Translations under genes and position numbers: made by a program
The notes under the pieces: model-generated
Told to the model about the DNA's origin: nothing
Databases searched by the model: none
What the model saw: the letters and a program-made list of their open reading frames with translations, nothing else
Assembly (NCBI RefSeq): GCF_002836515.1
Contig: NZ_PJBC01000065.1
Coordinates: 496,001 to 560,000 of the forward strand
Reading direction: 5' to 3'
DNA: 64,000 nucleotides
DNA from: Pseudomonas sp. Choline-02u-1
GTDB taxonomy: Bacteria; Pseudomonadota; Gammaproteobacteria; Pseudomonadales; Pseudomonadaceae
Part shown: positions 52,933-62,188 of the stretch, piece by piece
Position numbering within the stretch: the stretch's first letter is position 1
How the letters are laid out: the number at the start of each line of letters is the position of its first letter

Positions 52933-52943
52933 AGAGCAAGATC

Positions 52944-53023
52944 CAAAGATCGCAGCCTTCGGCAGCTCCTACAGGGAATCGCATTTCCAAATGTAGGAGC
53001 TGCCGAAGGCTGCGATCTTTTGC
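52944..53023. repeat. REP repeat pair (inverted) after tonB
   Basis: AAAGATCGCAGCCTTCGGCA and its inverted partner TGCCGAAGGCTGCGATCTTT with a 28-nt spacer. Probably terminates tonB. Confidence 0.85.
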
Positions 53024-53147
53024 TTTTCTCCTTATTCACGAGCGGCAAACCCACATCGCCCGGTGTCGCACTCAGCCCTCAGTCTGATAACGTGCGTCTA
53101 TCGATTGCAGCCGGTATGCTTGGCGCGCAACTTCATGGACGCTTGCT

Positions 53148-54077
53148 ATGACCCTCACAGAATTACGCTACATCGTTACCCTCGCCCAAGAGCAGCATTT
53201 CGGCCACGCCGCCGAGCGTTGCCACGTCAGTCAGCCGACGCTGTCGGTGGGCGTGAAAAAACTTGAAGACGAACTCGGTGTGCTGATTTTCGAGCGCAGC
53301 AAAAGCGCCGTGCGCCTGACCCCGGTCGGCGAAGGCATCGTCGCTCAGGCGCAGAAAGTCCTGGAACAGGCCCAAGGCATTCGCGAACTGGCTCAGGCCG
53401 GCAAGAATCAGCTGACCGCGCCGCTGAAAGTCGGCGCCATCTACACCGTTGGCCCGTACCTGTTCCCGCATCTGATTCCACAACTGCACCGGGTCGCCCC
53501 GCAGATGCCGTTGTACATCGAAGAAAACTTCACCCACGTGCTGCGCGACAAACTGCGCAACGGCGAACTCGATGCAATCATCATCGCCCTGCCGTTCAAC
53601 GAAGCCGACGTGCTGACCCTGCCGCTGTATGACGAGCCGTTCTACGTCCTGATGCCGGCGCAGCACCCGTGGACCAAGAAAGAGTCCATCGACGCCGGCC
53701 TGCTCAACGACAAGAGCCTGCTGCTGCTCGGTGAAGGCCACTGCTTCCGCGATCAGGTGCTCGAAGCCTGCCCGACCCTGACCAAGGGCAACGACGGCGC
53801 CAAGCACACCACGGTGGAATCCAGCTCGCTGGAAACCATTCGGCACATGGTCGCGTCCGGCCTGGGCATCTCGATCCTGCCGCTGTCCGCGGTAGACAGC
53901 CATCACTATGCCCCCGGCGTGATCGAAGTACGCCCACTGACCGCACCGGTGCCATTCCGCACCGTGGCGATCGCCTGGCGTGCGAGCTTCCCACGGCCGA
54001 AAGCCATCGAGATCCTCGCCGACTCCATTCGCCTGTGCTCGGTGGCCAAGCCTGCCGCGCCGGTTTCGGCCGGTTAA
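53148..54077 (+). CDS. oxyR: Hydrogen-peroxide sensor OxyR
   Basis: 309 aa LysR regulator. The HTH in residues 1-60 (TELRYIVTLAQEQHFGHAAERCHVSQPTLS in segments) is followed by an effector domain with the redox cysteines Cys199 and Cys208 in GEGHCFRDQVLEACP, the same positions as in E. coli OxyR. Activates katB/ahpC-type defences on oxidation. Followed 9 bp later by recG; oxyR-recG is a conserved Pseudomonas pair. Confidence 0.97.
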   Translation: MTLTELRYIVTLAQEQHFGHAAERCHVSQPTLSVGVKKLEDELGVLIFERSKSAVRLTPVGEGIVAQAQKVLEQAQGIRELAQAGKNQLTAPLKVGAIYTVGPYLFPHLIPQLHRVAPQMPLYIEENFTHVLRDKLRNGELDAIIIALPFNEADVLTLPLYDEPFYVLMPAQHPWTKKESIDAGLLNDKSLLLLGEGHCFRDQVLEACPTLTKGNDGAKHTTVESSSLETIRHMVASGLGISILPLSAVDSHHYAPGVIEVRPLTAPVPFRTVAIAWRASFPRPKAIEILADSIRLCSVAKPAAPVSAG

Positions 54078-54086
54078 GCGAGCGTC

Positions 54087-56162
54087 ATGACGGAGCTGTC
54101 GCAAGTGTCGGTGACGGCACTCAAGGGTGTCGGCGAGGCCATGGCCGAGAAGCTGGCCAAGGTCGGCCTCGAGAATTTGCAGGACGTGCTGTTCCACCTG
54201 CCGCTGCGCTATCAGGATCGCACCCGCGTGGTGCCGATCGGCGCATTGCGGCCGGGGCAGGACGCCGTGGTCGAAGGCACCGTCAGCGGTGCCGACGTGG
54301 TCATGGGCCGTCGGCGCAGTCTGGTCGTGCGCTTGCAGGACGGTACCGGCGGTCTGAGTCTGCGCTTCTATCACTTCAGCAACGCGCAGAAAGAGGGTCT
54401 CAAACGCGGCACGCGGGTGCGCTGCTACGGCGAAGCGCGGCCCGGCGCGTCGGGTCTGGAAATCTATCACCCAGAATACCGCGCGATCACCGGCGACGAA
54501 CCGCCGCCCGTAGACGAAACCCTGACACCGGTCTACCCGCTCACCGAAGGCCTGACCCAGCAGCGCTTGCGCCAGTTGTGCATGCAGACCCTGACGCTGC
54601 TCAAGCCGAGCACGCTGCCCGACTGGCTGCCGACCGAGTTGGCCCGCGACTATCAATTGGCGCCGCTGGCCGATGCGATCCGCTATCTGCACAACCCACC
54701 CGCCGATGCCGATGTCGACGAACTCGCCCTCGGCCATCACTGGGCGCAGCATCGTCTGGCGTTCGAAGAGTTGCTCACCCATCAACTGTCGCAACAGCGT
54801 CTGCGCGAAAGCATGCGATCCTTGCGCGCGCCAGCCATGCCGAAAGCCACCAGGCTGCCGCCGAAATACCTGAAAAATCTCGGCTTCAACCCGACCGGCG
54901 CGCAACAGCGTGTCGGCAACGAAATCGCCTACGACCTCAGCCAGCACGAACCGATGCTGCGGCTGATTCAGGGCGACGTCGGCGCGGGTAAAACCGTGGT
55001 CGCCGCCCTCGCCGCCCTACAAGCGCTAGAGGCCGGTTATCAGGTCGCACTGATGGCGCCGACCGAGATCCTCGCCGAACAGCACTTCATCACCTTCAAG
55101 CGCTGGCTCGAACCGCTGGGGATCGACGTCGCATGGCTGGCCGGCAAGCTCAAGGGCAAAAACCGCGTCGCCGCGCTGGAGCAGATCGCCAGCGGCACGC
55201 CGATGGTGGTCGGCACTCACGCGCTGTTCCAGGACGAAGTGCAGTTCAAGAACCTCGCGCTGGTGATCATCGATGAACAGCACCGCTTCGGCGTGCAGCA
55301 GCGTCTGGCTCTGCGACAGAAAGGCGTTGGCGGGTGCATGTGCCCACATCAACTGATCATGACCGCCACACCGATTCCTCGGACGCTGGCGATGAGCGCC
55401 TACGCCGACCTCGACACCTCGATCCTCGATGAATTGCCGCCCGGGCGCACGCCGGTCAACACCGTGCTGGTCACCGACACCCGTCGCGTTGAAGTCATCG
55501 AACGCGTGCGCGGCGCTTGTGCCGAGGGTCGACAAGCGTATTGGGTGTGCACGCTGATTGAAGAATCCGAAGAGCTGACCTGCCAGGCCGCCGAAACCAC
55601 TTTCGAAGACCTCACCGCCGCCCTCGGCGAATTGAAAGTCGGGCTGATTCACGGGCGGATGAAGCCGGTCGAGAAAGCTGCGGTCATGGCCGAATTCAAG
55701 GCCGGCAACCTGCAACTGCTGGTCGCCACCACGGTGATCGAAGTCGGCGTCGACGTGCCCAACGCCAGCCTGATGATCATCGAAAACCCCGAACGCCTCG
55801 GCCTCGCGCAACTGCACCAATTGCGCGGCCGCGTCGGTCGTGGCAGCGCGGCCAGTCATTGCGTGCTGCTTTACCATCCGCCGCTGTCGCAAATCGGCCG
55901 TCAGCGTTTGGGCATCATGCGCGAGACCAACGACGGTTTCGTCATCGCCGAGAAAGACCTCGAACTGCGCGGCCCCGGCGAAATGCTCGGCACCCGCCAG
56001 ACCGGCCTGCTGCAATTCAAGGTTGCCGATCTGATGCGCGACGCCGATCTGTTGCCCGCTGTGCGCGACGCTGCGCAAGCCCTGCTGGAACGCTGGCCGA
56101 CCCACGTCAGCCCGTTGCTCGACCGCTGGCTGCGGCATGGGCAGCAATACGGCCAAGTGTGA
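54087..56162 (+). CDS. recG: ATP-dependent DNA helicase RecG
   Basis: 691 aa branched-DNA helicase that remodels stalled forks. The N-terminal wedge/OB region (about 1-250) includes LFHLPLRYQDRTRVVPIG. Helicase motifs follow: I LIQGDVGAGKTVVAAL (about 292-307), II DEQHRFGVQQR, III MTATPIPRTLAMS, then GLIHGRMKP, VIEVGVDVPNA and QLRGRVGRG. The TRG-like end is intact. Slightly overlapping ribosome-binding region with the oxyR stop suggests cotranscription. Confidence 0.97.
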   Translation: MTELSQVSVTALKGVGEAMAEKLAKVGLENLQDVLFHLPLRYQDRTRVVPIGALRPGQDAVVEGTVSGADVVMGRRRSLVVRLQDGTGGLSLRFYHFSNAQKEGLKRGTRVRCYGEARPGASGLEIYHPEYRAITGDEPPPVDETLTPVYPLTEGLTQQRLRQLCMQTLTLLKPSTLPDWLPTELARDYQLAPLADAIRYLHNPPADADVDELALGHHWAQHRLAFEELLTHQLSQQRLRESMRSLRAPAMPKATRLPPKYLKNLGFNPTGAQQRVGNEIAYDLSQHEPMLRLIQGDVGAGKTVVAALAALQALEAGYQVALMAPTEILAEQHFITFKRWLEPLGIDVAWLAGKLKGKNRVAALEQIASGTPMVVGTHALFQDEVQFKNLALVIIDEQHRFGVQQRLALRQKGVGGCMCPHQLIMTATPIPRTLAMSAYADLDTSILDELPPGRTPVNTVLVTDTRRVEVIERVRGACAEGRQAYWVCTLIEESEELTCQAAETTFEDLTAALGELKVGLIHGRMKPVEKAAVMAEFKAGNLQLLVATTVIEVGVDVPNASLMIIENPERLGLAQLHQLRGRVGRGSAASHCVLLYHPPLSQIGRQRLGIMRETNDGFVIAEKDLELRGPGEMLGTRQTGLLQFKVADLMRDADLLPAVRDAAQALLERWPTHVSPLLDRWLRHGQQYGQV

Positions 56163-56241
56163 GCACGGTCGCAGTTTCTGACAGAACCTTGCGAACAAGC
56201 TGGTTATACTCCTGCCATTGTTTCAAAAACGGATACAGACC

Positions 56242-57642
56242 ATGACTGACGCAGCTCTCGCTCCCGAACTCCCGCACGCACCGTCTGTGATTCGGCTGTT
56301 GCTCGGCAAGCTGGGTATCGCCTACGAAGAAGTGCTCGATCATCACGGCCTCAATGCTTCGCGCAAGGTCCAGGCCGTGTTGCTCGACGATGCCGTTGGC
56401 GCGTTGATGGTGCTGTTTCCACAGAGCCAGTTGCTGGATCTCAATCGCCTTGCCGAACTCACCGGCCGGCGCCTGACCGCCGTCTCCACCGAACGCCTGG
56501 AAAAGATGCTCGGCAAACACAACCTGAGCCTGCTGCCGGGGCTGCCGGCGCTGACCAGTTCGCCGTGCCTCTACGAAGAAAGCCTGCTGCGCGAGCCGAA
56601 GCTGCTGATCAACTCCGGCGAGCCGGGACTGCTGCTGGAAATCAGCAGCGAAGACTTCAAGACCATGCTGACCAAAGCCAGCGCCGCCAACTTCGGCGAA
56701 GCCCTGAGCAGCATCCGCCCGAATCTCGACCGCCCGGACGATGACCGCGAGGAAATCACCCAGGCCGTGCAAGCGTTCACCGCGCGGCGCATCCAGCAGC
56801 GGCTGGAAGCGACCATCGAAATTCCACCGCTGGCCGAAACCGCGCAAAAAATCATCAAACTGCGCGTCGACCCCAACGCCACCATCGACGACATCACCGG
56901 CGTGGTTGAAACCGACCCGGCGCTGGCTGCGCAAGTAGTAAGCTGGGCGGCGTCGCCGTACTACGCCTCGCCGGGCAAGATTCGTTCGGTGGAAGACGCG
57001 ATCGTCCGCGTACTCGGCTTCGATCTGGTGATCAACCTTGCGCTGGGCCTGGCCCTCGGCAAGACCCTGAGCCTGCCGAAAGACCACCCGCAACACACCA
57101 CACCGTACTGGCAGCAATCGATCTACACCGCCGCCGTCATCGAAGGCCTGACCCGCGCCATGCCACGCGCCCAGCGCCCGGAAGCCGGCCTGACCTATCT
57201 GGCCGGTCTGCTGCACAACTTCGGTTACCTGCTGCTGGCCCACGTGTTCCCGCCGCACTTCTCGCTGATCTGCCGCCACCTGGAGGTCAACCCGCACCTG
57301 TGCCACAGCTACATCGAGCAACACTTGCTGGGCATCAGCCGCGAACAGATCGGCTCGTGGCTGATGCGCTACTGGGACATGCCCGACGAGCTGGCCACCG
57401 CCCTGCGCTTCCAGCACGACCCAAGCTACGACGGCGCCTACGCCGAATACCCGAACCTCGTCTGCCTGGCCGTGCGCCTGTTGCGCGGTCGCGGGATTGG
57501 CTCCGGCCCGGATGAAGACATTCCCGACGCCCTGCTTGAGCGTGTCGGCCTGACACGCGACAAAGCCAATGACGTCGTCAGCAAAGTCCTGGAAGCCGAA
57601 GTCCTGTTGCGCGAACTGGCCTCGCAGTTCAGCCAGGCATAA
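56242..57642 (+). CDS. YbaK-domain / HDOD-domain fusion protein
   Basis: 466 aa, two-domain protein. Residues about 10-150 form a YbaK/ProX aminoacyl-tRNA-deacylase-like domain (AVLLDDAVGALMVLFP, LTGRRLTAVSTE). Residues about 190-400 form an HDOD domain (IEIPPLAETAQKIIKLRVDPNATIDDI in segments, VETDPALAAQVVSWAASPYY, LLHNFGYLLLAHVF, EQHLLGISREQIGSWL). HDOD proteins act in signalling and lack phosphodiesterase residues. The start at 56242 follows GGATACAGACC. Annotated this way across Pseudomonas. Exact role unknown. Confidence 0.9.
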   Translation: MTDAALAPELPHAPSVIRLLLGKLGIAYEEVLDHHGLNASRKVQAVLLDDAVGALMVLFPQSQLLDLNRLAELTGRRLTAVSTERLEKMLGKHNLSLLPGLPALTSSPCLYEESLLREPKLLINSGEPGLLLEISSEDFKTMLTKASAANFGEALSSIRPNLDRPDDDREEITQAVQAFTARRIQQRLEATIEIPPLAETAQKIIKLRVDPNATIDDITGVVETDPALAAQVVSWAASPYYASPGKIRSVEDAIVRVLGFDLVINLALGLALGKTLSLPKDHPQHTTPYWQQSIYTAAVIEGLTRAMPRAQRPEAGLTYLAGLLHNFGYLLLAHVFPPHFSLICRHLEVNPHLCHSYIEQHLLGISREQIGSWLMRYWDMPDELATALRFQHDPSYDGAYAEYPNLVCLAVRLLRGRGIGSGPDEDIPDALLERVGLTRDKANDVVSKVLEAEVLLRELASQFSQA

Positions 57643-57648
57643 AAAAAC

Positions 57649-57706
57649 AGGCCCGCTCCCCCAGGATTTACACAAATCCCTGTGGGAGCGAGCCTGCTCG
57701 CGAAGA
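57649..57706 (+). repeat. Inverted GGGAGCGAG-type repeat acting as terminator
   Basis: GGCCCGCTCCCCCAGGATTT and AAATCCCTGTGGGAGCGAGCC form a long hairpin with an ACAC loop, 8 bp after the HDOD stop. Confidence 0.75.
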
Positions 57707-57731
57707 ATCCAACTCGGTCTAACTGACCACC

Positions 57732-58115
57732 TCAAGCCTTAGGCTTAGCCTTCCTCGGCACCAAGTACTTCATCAACCCCTGAAACCACATTACCAGCGC
57801 CGGATTACCCTTGAGCTGGATCGACTTGTCCTGAATGCCCTGCATAAACGCCAATTGCTTGTTCTTTGCCTGCATCGTCGCAAAGCCATAACCGGCATCC
57901 TTAAACGCAATCGCAAACGCCGGCTCCGCCACCACGCCAGACTTGCTGGTGATGCGCTGATCCTTGACCACGAAATGCCGCGCCACTTTCCCGTCCAGCG
58001 TCTGCAGCTGAAACACCAGATCCTTGTCACCCAACTGCTGCTGGAACGCAGGATTTGTCCGGCTGGCCTTACCCATCAACAAACCCATCATCCACAGAAG
58101 AAAACGAAATTTCAT
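57732..58115 (-). CDS. SCP2-like small protein
   Basis: 127 aa. After a hydrophobic start (MKFRFLLWMMGLLMGKAS) comes a domain with DLVFQLQTLDGKVARHFVVKDQ, FAIAFKDAGYGFATMQ, KSIQLKGNPALVMWFQGLMKYL, resembling SCP2 sterol-carrier folds. Pseudomonas homologues are often misnamed helicase. The start at 58115 has GAGG upstream. Convergent with the HDOD gene. Ligand unknown. Confidence 0.75.
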   Translation of the reverse strand: MKFRFLLWMMGLLMGKASRTNPAFQQQLGDKDLVFQLQTLDGKVARHFVVKDQRITSKSGVVAEPAFAIAFKDAGYGFATMQAKNKQLAFMQGIQDKSIQLKGNPALVMWFQGLMKYLVPRKAKPKA

Positions 58116-58259
58116 GCGCACAGCCTCAAAAGAAAAATGAACGGCCGAGGCAGTGTAAGGGATTCGGATGATAACGCCAGTATCTGACTCCATTGGAAGA
58201 GGATGCAGACCATTTCCCGCACGATGACCGCCAAGTCACGATTAAGCGCTCGCCCACTG

Positions 58260-58310
58260 ATCGTTCCCCCGCTCCGCGTGGGAATGCATCCCGAGACGCT
58301 CCGCGTCTCA
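58260..58310. repeat. GTTCCC...GTGGGAATGCA repeat
   Basis: CGTTCCCCCGCTCCGCGTGG and GAGACGCTCCGCGTCTC give two adjacent hairpins. A third repeat class that I recall as frequent in Pseudomonas intergenic DNA. Confidence 0.65.
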
Positions 58311-58344
58311 CCACTCACCTTTCCTAACCTGTTGAAACACATCC

Positions 58345-58384
58345 CTGTAGGAGCTGGCGAAGCCTGCGATCTTTTGATCTTCCG
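58345..58384. repeat. Single REP element
   Basis: CTGTAGGAGCTGGCGAAGCC then TGCGATCTTTTGATC, a lone diverged REP copy. Confidence 0.65.
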
Positions 58385-58548
58385 GCCCGCGAATCTATGG
58401 GAAATTTCCTGCAAAGTGCGGGGCTGTCCATGAACTAGGCGAGCTTGAAGATCACCGATAGGCTTTCTGCGTCATCGGGTATTCGGTGACCGGATGTGCA
58501 AGTCCGAATTCGGGAGCAATTTCTTCTTACTCCAAGGGATTTACACCG

Positions 58549-58911
58549 ATGACCAATTCAACTACCGACACCGAGGACACCTCCCCCTACGAATCCTTCG
58601 ATTCAAGAAAACTACATGAAGCCGCCGAGCGCGTCCTCGATCACCATTTGGGCAACCCCGGCCATCCACCGGTCCCACGCCGCGAAGGCTTGTTCAGCCT
58701 GAACCCGGACATCGACGCCGAAGCCCTCCTGGCCAACGCCTCGGAAGACCTGCTATCCATCAGCATCATCGCTGCGGATCTTGCGGACGACATAGATGGC
58801 TCCCGCCGCTCAGTTGCACTGGCCCTGAGCAGAATGGCGGACGGGGTGCGATTGATGGTGGAAGGGACGCTCGACCAGATTGAAGTGCGGAACCTGGCTG
58901 CCAAATCTTAG
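58549..58911 (+). CDS. DUF6124/DUF3077-like Pseudomonas protein
   Basis: 120 aa, soluble, helical, acidic. Core EAAERVLDHHLGNP...LFSLNPDIDAEALLANASEDLLSISIIAADLADDIDG resembles a small Pseudomonas-restricted family usually labelled DUF6124. AAGGG lies upstream of the ATG at 58549. Function unknown. It stands alone between repeats and the exported-protein cluster. Confidence 0.75.
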   Translation: MTNSTTDTEDTSPYESFDSRKLHEAAERVLDHHLGNPGHPPVPRREGLFSLNPDIDAEALLANASEDLLSISIIAADLADDIDGSRRSVALALSRMADGVRLMVEGTLDQIEVRNLAAKS

Positions 58912-58968
58912 CGAGATTCGCGGAAGAAAAGTGGGGGCGTTGAGTCCCCTTTCTCGATGATCCCTGTC

Positions 58969-59406
58969 TTACCACCGACAGCCTGTCTCTGGAGATGCAT
59001 CCATGGTGATGTCTTGTTCAAATGAATACTTCTTTCCGGATTTGTAGTTCGTGTAAGTCATCCCGTAAATTCGAGCACCCTGGCTGACCATTTCATATTC
59101 GCCTGTCAGCGAGTCTTCGGACACTTCTACCCAAGTTGTCGTGAACTGAGAAGGCCGCCCCTCTGCCATGACTTCCTCTTCGACACTCCGATAGACAAGG
59201 GGAATGACCTTTCGGGACTTCGTGTACTTGACCCCTGCTCCGCTCCACCGTGAGACGGTGTCGTAATAGGATCGAAACTCGAAATTGATGTTCTTGCCTT
59301 CCAACGAACGGAAGCAGGAAACCTCGGTGGTAACCTCACCTAGGGCAGTCAGCGGTATTAGAAGAAGCGCAGAAATAAACGCAAACGACGATTTCAAACC
59401 GATCAT
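58969..59406 (-). CDS. Exported protein, cluster gene 7
   Basis: 145 aa with a signal peptide (MIGLKSSFAFISALLLIPLTALG-EV). The mature part is strand-rich (NINFEFRSYYDTVSRWSGAGVKY; YEMVSQGARIYGMTYTNYK) with two cysteines, one near each end (SCFRS, TGCRW), that may pair. No family recognised. Last gene of a minus-strand run of exported proteins. A short, closely spaced ribosome-binding site leaves some doubt on the start. Confidence 0.7.
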   Translation of the reverse strand: MIGLKSSFAFISALLLIPLTALGEVTTEVSCFRSLEGKNINFEFRSYYDTVSRWSGAGVKYTKSRKVIPLVYRSVEEEVMAEGRPSQFTTTWVEVSEDSLTGEYEMVSQGARIYGMTYTNYKSGKKYSFEQDITMDASPETGCRW

Positions 59407-59469
59407 TCCTTAGCGACTTATGGGCAATTGAAAGTGCATTTGTGCGAACTTTACGGGAATAGGGCCGGA

Positions 59470-60558
59470 TCATTTCTTGGAGACTCCAGCACTGCGCTCA
59501 CCCACCCTCGCCGGGATTTTCGAAGCTTTTCCCGCTTCAGACATTCGCGATGCGTATTGCTTGTACGCCGCCACCGCCCGCTCTTTATCGTTCACGGCCC
59601 AATAACTGTCAGCGAGATTCAGGTAAGCAACCGTCCTGTTTGGGTGGTCAGCAATCACTGCGTTGAGCAACTCAATCGACTCAGCGTAGTAACCCGCCTC
59701 GCCGAGCAGAAAACCGAGGTCGTTGGACCAGCCGGGACGCTGCGGGTAGTAGTACTTTGCGACGATATAGCTATCCGGGGGACAAGTGTCATGCGAGCCA
59801 CCGCCCATCAACGCGTAGCTCATCGTATCCTTGAAGGAAGAGTCATCACCCTTTCGGTAGGCTGCCAGCGCCATATCCAGCAAATCAGCCGAATTGACGG
59901 TCATCAATTTCTTTCTAACGCCCTCAATCCTGCCAGTACGAGCAACCTGCAGTTTCTGCAGCGCCTCACGTCCATCGAAAGAGGCCAGAGTGATTGTGCC
60001 CAATGTCTGCACCGGCAACTGCACTACGCTGACAAGCGACCGGTCACAGGAGTCGTTGTTCGCCACTTCCAGCAGAGCTTTCAGCTCAAACTGCCTTGAA
60101 CTTCTATTGAAGGCGAACAACAGGTTGAAGTTGTAAACCGCGTTATCTTCCTCGCTGGTTACCAGCGCGATGTAATCCCCTGCCTCAACGAACGGCTGCT
60201 TGACCACAGCTTCCTCAACCTGCGGATCAATGACAGTCATGACGCCGGGGCGACCTTTAAGTACATGGACGCTGAATACACCCTGAAGCGCAGACGAGTA
60301 CTGACTCTTGATCAGAGGCAGCGCCTTCGACGTATCGAGCAAGATGTCCTCGTCACGTGTCTGTACCGGCGCAATCAACAATCGGTTAGAAACGTCGTCC
60401 GCATCACCCGCCAGCACAAACACCTTTTGCCGTGATGCATCACCCAGCAAGCTAGCCGAGATTTCCTTCAGGACTTGGGGCGCAGCAAGCGCGGGAGAAC
60501 CCGGTACAGCGACACAACAAGTTAGAGCGCAGAGAACGCTCTGCAATACGCGTTTCAC
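59470..60558 (-). CDS. Exported TPR-like protein, cluster gene 6
   Basis: 362 aa. The signal peptide begins VKRVLQSVLCALTCCVAVPGSPALA. A strand-rich domain (about 25-210) is followed by helical tetratricopeptide-like repeats near the C-terminus (GEAGYYAESIELLNAVIADHPNRTVAYLNLADSYWAVNDKERAVAAYKQYA in segments). The start was chosen at GTG 60558 with AAGGA 9 bp upstream, which gives a standard leader; a TTG lies 21 bp further up. Periplasmic. Function unknown. Confidence 0.75.
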   Translation of the reverse strand: MKRVLQSVLCALTCCVAVPGSPALAAPQVLKEISASLLGDASRQKVFVLAGDADDVSNRLLIAPVQTRDEDILLDTSKALPLIKSQYSSALQGVFSVHVLKGRPGVMTVIDPQVEEAVVKQPFVEAGDYIALVTSEEDNAVYNFNLLFAFNRSSRQFELKALLEVANNDSCDRSLVSVVQLPVQTLGTITLASFDGREALQKLQVARTGRIEGVRKKLMTVNSADLLDMALAAYRKGDDSSFKDTMSYALMGGGSHDTCPPDSYIVAKYYYPQRPGWSNDLGFLLGEAGYYAESIELLNAVIADHPNRTVAYLNLADSYWAVNDKERAVAAYKQYASRMSEAGKASKIPARVGERSAGVSKK

Positions 60559-60619
60559 TTTCTTCAATCCTTGATTCAATCAAATGATGTCCAAATACGC
60601 CCCAATAGAGCTCGTCCAA

Positions 60620-61378
60620 TTAGGCACCGGGTTCAGGCGCGCCGCACTTCAGCTCTTTGATTTGCTCGTTGTTGATCGGAATCACACAGGCAAGGCGCTT
60701 TTCTCCGAGCCCACGAAGCTCAGTCAAACTGAGCGTCACGTGCAACCCATCCTCGGCAAACACATGATCCTCAAACCCGGCATCGGCATAGTCCGTCCAA
60801 AAAGCCTTGCCCTCGAAACTGCAAAACCGCTTGGAGGACAGCGCCCTCCAACCGCCGTTGGGCGCCAATATCTGGACCGTCAGGCATGGGCTGCCAAAGG
60901 TGCTGACATAACGTGCCACGACATCGCCAAAGCGCTGGGAGCCGGAAAGGTACACCTTGTTCAGATCGACCACATTACCCGGCTCATCAGCGACGATTGT
61001 GTCCAGGTAAGCCGCACGCTCCAGACTCAGTCTTGCCATGCAGTTGTTGATCGTCGTGACATGCGCTGCCACCCCAGGCTCGATTTCCGTGGCTTCAAGC
61101 GGGCACGTGGTGTCGCGTAGCTTGATCCAGGCGCGCTGGGATTCTCTGGCCATGGCGACCAGCGCCTTACCCTGCTCAGGGTCGCGCCGCTGTTGAGACT
61201 CAAACCGTCCCAACAGTTTCTTGTAGCTGGCATTGAGTTGCGTGTCGGCTTCCTTGCGGGCCGCCTCCACACACCGATCGACCTGGGCGCTCACGGTGAT
61301 TTCTTTGCAGTCGTCTTCGGCCATTGCAAAAGAGGCAAACAGGCATCCAAAGGACAACGCGATAAAACGCACAAGCAT
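60620..61378 (-). CDS. Exported LprI/DUF1311-domain protein, cluster gene 5
   Basis: 252 aa with signal peptide (MLVRFIALSFGCLFASFAMA-ED). Residues 25-120 match the LprI N-terminal/DUF1311 pattern: CKEITVSAQVDRCVEAARKEADTQLNASYKKLL, AQRAWIKLRD-type SQRAWIKLRDTTC, NNCMARLSLERAAYL. The cysteines would form disulfides. The C-terminal half is strand-rich and unrecognised (GSPCLTVQILAPNGGW). LprI-type domains include lysozyme inhibitors. The start at 61378 gives a normal leader. Confidence 0.8.
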   Translation of the reverse strand: MLVRFIALSFGCLFASFAMAEDDCKEITVSAQVDRCVEAARKEADTQLNASYKKLLGRFESQQRRDPEQGKALVAMARESQRAWIKLRDTTCPLEATEIEPGVAAHVTTINNCMARLSLERAAYLDTIVADEPGNVVDLNKVYLSGSQRFGDVVARYVSTFGSPCLTVQILAPNGGWRALSSKRFCSFEGKAFWTDYADAGFEDHVFAEDGLHVTLSLTELRGLGEKRLACVIPINNEQIKELKCGAPEPGA

Positions 61379-61388
61379 GTTCAATTTT

Positions 61389-61793
61389 TCATTCCCTGAT
61401 TGGCAGGTAATAGCCGTGCCACTCCGGGCAGGCACCGCATCCGCCGTAGCCACCGATCGAAACAAGGCTGCCCTTGCTGCCTGTCACGCAATCCATCGCC
61501 ACGACCACGTTGTTCAGCATCTTCGTTTTCGCACCGTCGGACGTACGCTGTAGAACCTTGCCGATGTCACGCCGCAGCACTTTGCCGCCGATGTTGATGG
61601 TCTGGTCGGAGCAGACCGGAATGACGTGGGTTTCCGTGTCCTGCACTGTCACGGATCGGCAGGACGAAACCAACACCACTTCAACACCGCCACACTGCAT
61701 GACATCGCGTTGGGTGTAAGCATCCGTCGGCGCGGCGAAGGCTGGGGAAGAGAACAACCATGCCACGCTCCCGGCGAACAAAAGCTGATTCAT
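61389..61793 (-). CDS. Exported cysteine-rich protein, cluster gene 4
   Basis: 134 aa with signal peptide (MNQLLFAGSVAWLFSSPAFA-AP). The mature part has six cysteines (QCGG, SCRS, VCSD, DCVT, GCGAC), so it is probably disulfide-stabilised in the periplasm. AGGA lies upstream of the ATG. No family recognised. Close to the LprI-like gene (10 bp), so in one operon. Confidence 0.75.
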   Translation of the reverse strand: MNQLLFAGSVAWLFSSPAFAAPTDAYTQRDVMQCGGVEVVLVSSCRSVTVQDTETHVIPVCSDQTINIGGKVLRRDIGKVLQRTSDGAKTKMLNNVVVAMDCVTGSKGSLVSIGGYGGCGACPEWHGYYLPIRE

Positions 61794-61812
61794 TGAGAAA
61801 TCCTTTCCGCCG

Positions 61813-62184
61813 TTAGCCGGCCTTTTGTTTTGTCAGGCACTTTGCATAGCCGTCCGCAAACTTGGTGTCGAATGACAACGCCACCGGCTCATCCAACTCG
61901 GCCGAGGTGTTGAGCAATTCGTGGGTAGCCGTGGTGTATTTGATCCAGCCAATCGTGCCGCTGCCGTCGGTGTCGAAAAACAGCTGAGCGCGCACTACTT
62001 CACCGTCATCCTCGTCAATCAGCAAATTGACCTTGTCCTTGTCGACATAACGAAACGGAAAATCGCTGCTCCTGACAAGCTCCGTAAGGTAGCCGTAGCA
62101 ACTCCCTTCACTGGCAGTCGCGGGCAGCGAATGAGGTAAAAACAACAGCGCAATCAGCACAGGCCGAATGAAAAACCGGTTCAT
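61813..62184 (-). CDS. Exported protein, cluster gene 3
   Basis: 123 aa, starting MNRFFIRPVLIALLFLPHSLPATA with cleavage before SEGSC. The mature part has two cysteines and an acidic strand-rich core (VNLLIDEDDGEVVRAQLFFDTDGSG). The ATG at 62184 was preferred (GAGGAG upstream); another ATG at 62199 overlaps the preceding gene's stop. Function unknown. Confidence 0.7.
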   Translation of the reverse strand: MNRFFIRPVLIALLFLPHSLPATASEGSCYGYLTELVRSSDFPFRYVDKDKVNLLIDEDDGEVVRAQLFFDTDGSGTIGWIKYTTATHELLNTSAELDEPVALSFDTKFADGYAKCLTKQKAG

Positions 62185-62188
62185 CCAC

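Larger units (their letters stand above)
58116..58548. other. Repeat-rich intergenic region
   Basis: 433 bp with two repeat elements (58260-58310, 58345-58384) and no supported gene. Confidence 0.5.

Noticed and set aside
53163..54947. 594-codon frame antisense to oxyR and recG
   Set aside because: Antisense to two conserved genes; His/Arg/Gln-rich translation typical of a GC-driven shadow.
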